A stretch of DNA of 64,000 nt, from positions 14,891,095 through 14,955,094 of the forward strand of contig CM028901.1 in NCBI GenBank assembly GCA_016801885.1. Direction: 5' to 3'. Shown here piece by piece: positions 62,140 to 64,000 of this stretch. Each line of letters opens with the position of its first letter. Within the stretch, counting starts at the first letter, position 1. This DNA is from Toxotes chatareus. Lineage: Eukaryota > Chordata > Actinopteri > Toxotidae. A program made the translations under genes and the position numbers. Under the pieces are notes generated by a model. That model saw nothing but the letters and a program-made list of their open reading frames with translations, was not told the DNA's origin and did not search any database.

Positions 62140-62632
62140 AATACTCTGTTGTTTGGTTTCTGTTTTTCTGGACTATGTTTCCTGTTTCCTGTTTTATTTT
62201 GAATTCTTGTGTGTCGGTTATGGTGCTACTTCCTGTCTTTGTGTTTTCCCGCCTTTGTGATTGTCTGCCCTGTCCTGATGAGTTTCGCCTGTTCCCAGTG
62301 ACCTCTGTCTCCCTCTTTGTCCCCTTTCCTCCTGGTCAGTTTGTCTGTGTTGTTCCCACATGTTCTTTCTTCAAGGTTCTCATTGTCTTGGATTTTGTTT
62401 TCTTTCTGTGTAGTTCCTTTGTGTTTCCTTGCGCTGTTGTTCATGTCCCTGAGTTATTGCCCCCCCACGTAAATTTTGAGTTTTGTTCCTGCCTGCCTGG
62501 ACTCTAGTTTCTCCACCCGTCAGCCTGTAAGCCTATCCTTGTTATTAAAATACCTTCACTGAATCTTCCTGCTTCAGTGTCTGCATGCAGGTCCTTTCCC
62601 TGTGTTCCTGACCTCCACAGGAATAACATGAG
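62140..62632 (+). repeat. Probable pyrimidine-rich fish interspersed repeat
   Basis: The stretch is strongly T/C-rich, with motifs such as TTGTGATTGTCTGCCCTG, CTGTCCTGATGAGTTTCG, CATGTCCCTGAGTTATTG, TGCCTGCCTGGACTC and GTCAGCCTGTAAGCC, followed by CCTTGTTATTAAAATACC and TCCTGCTTCAGTGTCTGC. I recall this order from a dispersed teleost repeat but cannot name it. The open frame 62175-62507 through it has no family resemblance. Confidence 0.45.
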
Positions 62633-64000
62633 GAACTGGAATTCATTAAGCCGATTTAGAAACAAATCAAAGTGAACATTTGAAGGTGTAGGAGAGACAT
62701 TTCCTTGGTTTGAAGATCTCTGAGGTTTCAGTGATGAACTGAACCTTGTGCTGCTGATCTGAAACAACATTGTATTAAACTATTAAAAGTTCATGATATT
62801 AGTTGCTTGTGTGACTGGTACAGCCCACACAGCTCATTATTTTTAATTAACCCCACCTTTTCAGTGTGTCAGCACATGATAACTGTTACTCTGTGTCATT
62901 AACCACTGAAAACTCAGCTCTAAAGGCAGTCAGATGTCTCTTCCTCTGATTTCCTAATGAAAGTTTTTCACATGAGATCTTTATTAATCTGCAGCCAAGA
63001 AGTCTTGTCCCAAGGCCTACTGTTAATTTCTGATGTTCACAAGTTCACTTTCCATATATAGTCCTGCTGGACTAGAAACGTCATGTCTGGATTCTAATTA
63101 GCTATGTTGACTTACTTTAAGATAATAAACAGCAGGGTTTATTTTTCATCGCAGCACATGATATCTACATTATGTACATGCAAAACACCAGTTGTGTGTG
63201 TGCCATATATTTTAGTCTTATTTTTTTTTACCTGAAAAAAGTATAAATTACGTTAAAATGCACTTCCCCTTTGCTTTAGTCTTATTTATGTTTATAACAG
63301 CAAAGCCTAGCTATGGCCTTATCTTATGTGTAGCAAAAGTCTGTGGTCAGCATGTTGTAACCAGTGAGGACAGCTGACTTTGTAATCTTGCACAGGTTTT
63401 GACTGTCTTCATGTTTTTGTACTCAAAGCAAGTATCTCATTTGACAACTGAGCCTGCCTTAACAACTTCAGCTACATGATTTTACTTTTTGTCCTGCTGA
63501 GATTCCTGCCATTCAGTATTCATAACCACGCTTGTTTATTCCAGCCTGCAATAGTTACTGTATAATAGAGACAGCATCTAAATAGATAGAAATAGAATTA
63601 TGAGAGTTATGAGACAGAAACGGGTATGTTTCTGACAAAAACAAACAGAATTTCAATTTCAACTCTGTTGACATTTCTAGCAACACACAAAGTAACTTAA
63701 CTTGGTGCCTTTTTAGTTAAAGCTTTTTCAGAAATTTCCACTTTAGTTGTGACTTTATGTTGCGTCAGTTTTTATGTAAGTATGGACAATTCATTGTCAA
63801 AATACAGCTGATTGTAACCTGGTTCATATGTACAGTATGTCAGGAGAAAAATGTCACTTGCTTTAGAAAAAAAAAAGTTGTTTCTGTTGTTTTTTTCCTC
63901 ACCTTGACCTTTGTAGTGTAATGAAGCTCTGCCAAGGCTATCTAAGGGTACTGTCATACTTCATACTTCTGTCAACATCTGGACAACTGATAAGAGCATG

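Noticed and set aside
62175..62507. 110-codon hydrophobic, Cys/Phe/Val-rich frame resembling a membrane protein
   Set aside because: Arises from pyrimidine-rich probable repeat sequence; T-rich DNA always looks hydrophobic when translated.

Overview
This window is vertebrate nuclear DNA, most likely from a teleost fish and probably a percomorph. It has split coding exons with GT/AG splice sites, long AT-rich introns, many dinucleotide and trinucleotide microsatellites, and copies of interspersed repeats I know from fish genomes (a Tc1/mariner element, short non-autonomous repeats, an L2-like LINE tail). It shows no prokaryotic gene organisation, and nearly all open frames of 60-130 codons are chance frames in intron sequence.

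The only protein-coding gene I can support is khdrbs3 on the + strand (SLM2/T-STAR, a STAR-family RNA-binding splicing regulator related to Sam68). Five internal coding exons are present with consistent phases: 35302-35420, 43179-43295, 49327-49473, 50343-50482 and 55872-56052. They encode the end of QUA1, the whole KH domain, the QUA2-like segment and the Arg/Gly/Pro-rich region. The first coding exon (start codon and most of QUA1) was not found and should lie upstream of base 1. The Tyr-rich C-terminal exons and the stop codon were not found and should lie beyond base 64000. The window is therefore a middle slice of a gene longer than 64 kb.

Layout: 1-35301 is the 3' part of a very large intron 1. 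It carries a decayed Tc1 element (3609-4929), a foldback element (15394-15540), a ~940-bp inverted-repeat structure (about 31885-32822), several fish repeats, and a few CpG-richer, possibly regulatory blocks. 35421-43178 is intron 2, 43296-49326 intron 3, 49474-50342 the short intron 4 with (CA)n and (GT)n tracts, 50483-55871 intron 5, and 56053-64000 the 5' part of intron 6, with a long CT tract, an AT/GT/AT/AC hairpin-forming microsatellite and more repeats.

The most interesting unexplained signals are two possible unannotated exons. One, in intron 5 at 52183, has a strong acceptor, joins exon 5 in the correct phase and stays open for 47 codons before a stop, ending in a basic KKRRNRR tail. 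The other, in intron 3 at 48877-49061, would introduce a stop codon. Long UG-repeat tracts and a 25-T tract also sit beside the acceptors of exons 4 and 5. All of these are predictions from sequence alone.
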